The position numbers and the translations under genes were made by a program. A DNA stretch of 64,000 bases from Negadavirga shengliensis (lineage in GTDB: Bacteria; Bacteroidota; Bacteroidia; Cytophagales; Cyclobacteriaceae), in NCBI RefSeq assembly GCF_042652345.1, contig NZ_JBHSJJ010000001.1, positions 310,001-374,000 of the forward strand, written 5' to 3'. Positions 62,026 through 64,000 of this stretch are shown here, piece after piece. The notes under the pieces are model-generated. The model was not told the DNA's origin, searched no databases, and saw nothing but the letters and a program-made list of their open reading frames with translations. Each line of letters begins with the position of its first letter. Positions within the stretch are counted from its first letter, which is position 1.

Positions 62026-62545
62026 GTAGGATTGGTATTTGGTTAGTAAAGATAAATTTCTGGCTTTTTGTTAGGGAAAAAGGTGACCCCGCTGCACCAT
62101 TCTTGACCGGCAAAACTGCCCGTGTCAAAAAACTTTTTCCGCACCGGATAATAATACCCACAAGTATCAACTATCGCTTTTATGATCCTTTAAAACCCAG
62201 TTAAAAGTAAATAAGGCTTTTGGCAATTACAATACCTTTTGAATAAATTATTCAAATAAAACGCTTTTTATTAAATGTTAAATACAAATAAATATATTTT
62301 AATGGATAAAATAAGGCAACATGGTCCCCAGATACCTTCATTGTATTTTACATAAGGGATGACATTGAATAGAAAGGGGAGGGGTAAAAAATATAAAAAT
62401 AAAAGTAACGGGAGACCTGTTCAACCATATTCAAAAGAAGAGGCCACACCCAGCTCAACTGCAACCACAAGTAATTCCCTATCCCCAACGGAATTTGACA
62501 CAAATACCGAAAATCGGATCACTATGATTCCCTGGGATTTGTCGG
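62026..62545. other. AT-rich intergenic region
   Basis: About 520 bases between the unknown lipoprotein and the dehydrogenase genes. It is strongly AT-rich from 62200 to 62350. A 72-codon plus-strand frame at 62359 overlaps the dehydrogenase end and has no protein-like features. I see no repeat or RNA. Confidence 0.5.
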
Positions 62546-63667
62546 TCAAAATCCCGCCGCTTTGTCTACAGGATTAATCAGGGGCAGGCCATGGTAATAA
62601 CGCCGTACATTTTCTACAAATACCTTTTGACTCCTGACATGCGAATATTGGGACCTTCCAGAGATGTGTGATGTCACGATGACATTGGGGTATTTCCAAA
62701 GCGCATGGTCTGCGGGCAAAGGCTCCGGATCCGTTACATCCAAACCTGCCCCTGCCAATTTACCTTCGTCCAAAGCCCTCATCAGGTCCCTGGTGTTGGT
62801 TACCTTTCCCCTGGAGATGTTGATAAAATAGGCATCTTCCGGTAATTTTTTGAACACTTCCCAATCAAACATCCCTTCTGTTTTGCGGGTGTGGGGTACG
62901 GCAGACACCAGGATATTGGCTTGCTCAAGAACTTTATCCAAGCCACCGAAATTCATGTCGTACAGCTCATCAACCATATTTCCCGTCGTTTCCTGGGTTA
63001 AAGGCCTGATATCGGCAGCCACCACTTTCAAATCCATGGCTTTGGCCCTGCGGGCGATTTCCCTGCCTATTCCCCCAAAGCCTACGATCCCCATGGTAAG
63101 GTCCCTCATTTCCACCTGCCTGTCCACTCCTTTCCAGCGGCTGGAGGTCATGTTCAGCGACTGTTCTTTGATCCCCCGGGTCAAGGAAAACAGCAATCCA
63201 AAAGTATGTTCAGCAATGGCTGGCCCGTAGCAACCCTTTGCATTGGTAAGCATGATTTCATCCCTGTGTATCATTTCCGGATAAAGGTAGTTTTCCACGC
63301 CCGCCGACATGCTGTGCACCCATTTCATATTGCCGGCCTTTTTGAGGTCTGCTTCGTTGATGAATCCAAAACAGGCCTCTATCTCAGGAAGAAAACTTGC
63401 TTTCTCAGCATTTCCTGCCGCTTTGACGAGTATGATTTCATTCGAAATGCTGCGAACCTGCTGTTCCAGGTCCGGATCCAAGCCAGAAGAGAGCCAGATC
63501 CTAAGCGGGCCCTCGCGTCTTTTTGTGTGGTCGGAAGCAACAGCTTCACCGCCATAGGCAAAGGCACTGCCAGCGGGAAGCATTGACCCCGCACTTATGA
63601 GCAAGCCGTTTTGTGCCATTGTTTTTAGAAATTTCCTCCTGTTTCCTGTAAGGCTTCGGTTTTTCAT
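62546..63667 (-). CDS. Tat-exported D-2-hydroxyacid dehydrogenase
   Basis: NAD-dependent oxidoreductase of the D-2-hydroxyacid family, 373 residues. The N-terminus is a Tat-like leader (NRRKFLKTMAQNGLLISAGSMLPAG, with NRRKFLK), so it is exported with its cofactor. The Rossmann domain has MGIVGFGGIGREIARRAKAM (GxGxxG) and Asp after the second strand (VVAADIRP). Catalytic residues are visible: Arg in FINISRGKVTNTRDL, Glu in AGLDVTDPEPLPADHALW, and His in VIVTSHISGRSQY. Exported members are known in Bacteroidota but the substrate is not known. The next gene, an SDR, starts 129 bases away in the opposite direction. Confidence 0.9.
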   Translation of the reverse strand: MKNRSLTGNRRKFLKTMAQNGLLISAGSMLPAGSAFAYGGEAVASDHTKRREGPLRIWLSSGLDPDLEQQVRSISNEIILVKAAGNAEKASFLPEIEACFGFINEADLKKAGNMKWVHSMSAGVENYLYPEMIHRDEIMLTNAKGCYGPAIAEHTFGLLFSLTRGIKEQSLNMTSSRWKGVDRQVEMRDLTMGIVGFGGIGREIARRAKAMDLKVVAADIRPLTQETTGNMVDELYDMNFGGLDKVLEQANILVSAVPHTRKTEGMFDWEVFKKLPEDAYFINISRGKVTNTRDLMRALDEGKLAGAGLDVTDPEPLPADHALWKYPNVIVTSHISGRSQYSHVRSQKVFVENVRRYYHGLPLINPVDKAAGF

Positions 63668-63795
63668 AATCAGTTGGGTTTTATCCTGTTAATTTTTCGA
63701 GATGATTAAATTTAACCAAAAGCCACGGGGATAGGAAGGGAAAATACTTGAAATTCATTATTTTAGGATTTTAGGCATATTGAAAAAATGAACCA

Positions 63796-64000
63796 ATGAA
63801 CCCACATCAAAGATTTCAAAACCAGGTAGCCGTAATCACAGGGGCTGCCGATGGCATAGGCAAGGGGATTGCCGAAAGGCTGGGCGCGGAAGGCGCATCA
63901 CTGGCATTATGGGATATCCGGGACAAAAAGCTCTTGGACCTGCAGACACAATGGGAGGAAAAAGGATGGAAAGTGAAAGCTTATAAAGTGGACATTTCCG
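63796..64000 (+). CDS. Short-chain dehydrogenase/reductase, 5' part (cut by window end)
   Basis: The first 68 codons of an SDR: MNPHQRFQNQVAVITGAADGIGKGIAERL has the TGxxxGxG cofactor loop, and ALWDIRDKKL has the Asp of NAD-preferring enzymes. The rest is outside the window. A nearby ATG at 63788 ends after three codons, so 63796 is the start. Confidence 0.92.
   Translation, partial: MNPHQRFQNQVAVITGAADGIGKGIAERLGAEGASLALWDIRDKKLLDLQTQWEEKGWKVKAYKVDIS

Noticed and set aside
62359..62577. 72-codon plus-strand frame before the dehydrogenase gene
   Set aside because: Low-complexity composition, overlap with a real gene end and no upstream signal.
1..64000. CRISPR arrays, tRNA, rRNA, insertion sequences or prophage genes
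   Set aside because: I looked for regular spaced repeats, cloverleaf-like segments, transposase or integrase motifs and phage structural proteins and found none.

Overview
The window reads as chromosome from a Bacteroidota member. The evidence is a SusC/SusD pair, TRAP and two-component genes with typical Bacteroidota architecture, YceI and DUF4136 proteins, a Bacteroidota-type rimP-nusA-infB operon and the near absence of strong Shine-Dalgarno sites. A marine or soil Cytophagales (Cyclobacteriaceae-like) is my best guess; this is inference from gene content. I see no rRNA, tRNA, CRISPR array, integrase or insertion sequence.

Layout. (1) 1-7.5 kb: end of a polysaccharide utilisation locus with a SusC receptor (5' truncated by the window), SusD lipoprotein, GH2 glycosidase and a Cys-type sulfatase, pointing to a sulfated glycan. 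The sulfatase carries an extra degenerate copy of a sulfatase N-terminus. A decayed fragment follows. (2) 7.8-12.8 kb: a two-gene operon encoding a SIR2-like/TIR fusion and a large STAND ATPase with TPR and FHA regions, facing a convergent membrane protein with a CBS-like domain. This is the best candidate for an undescribed system; its form matches NAD-depleting immunity, but defence is inferred. (3) 13.4-31.6 kb: a signalling and energy-limitation cluster. It holds a PAS histidine kinase, two paralogous receiver/cNMP-binding/Crp-HTH regulators, class II ribonucleotide reductase, GH57 and GT4 glucan enzymes, small membrane and lipoproteins, an eRF1-like protein, PEP synthase, a short-chain dehydrogenase, Zn alcohol dehydrogenase, a GreA/B-like protein, an alpha/beta hydrolase and a phosphoribosyltransferase. 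The intergenic regions repeatedly contain an FNR-like palindrome TGAY-N4-RTCA, suggesting one low-oxygen or starvation regulon.

(4) 32-35.8 kb: DUF72 protein and a TRAP transporter (DctP-Q-M). (5) 35.9-42.3 kb: a 2145-residue secreted protein with four lamin-tail domains. (6) 42.4-47.8 kb: aspartate-semialdehyde dehydrogenase, a methyltransferase, a TIM-barrel isomerase, an MBL-fold hydrolase and a DUF305 lipoprotein. (7) 47.9-55.3 kb: housekeeping infB-nusA-rimP with a clear terminator, and divergent cysS plus an M28 peptidase. (8) 55.3-64 kb: galactokinase, sialate O-acetylesterase, a YceI-porin-YceI operon, an unknown lipoprotein, a Tat-exported 2-hydroxyacid dehydrogenase and the start of a second short-chain dehydrogenase.

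All calls come from reading the translated sequence and motifs by eye; no database search was run.
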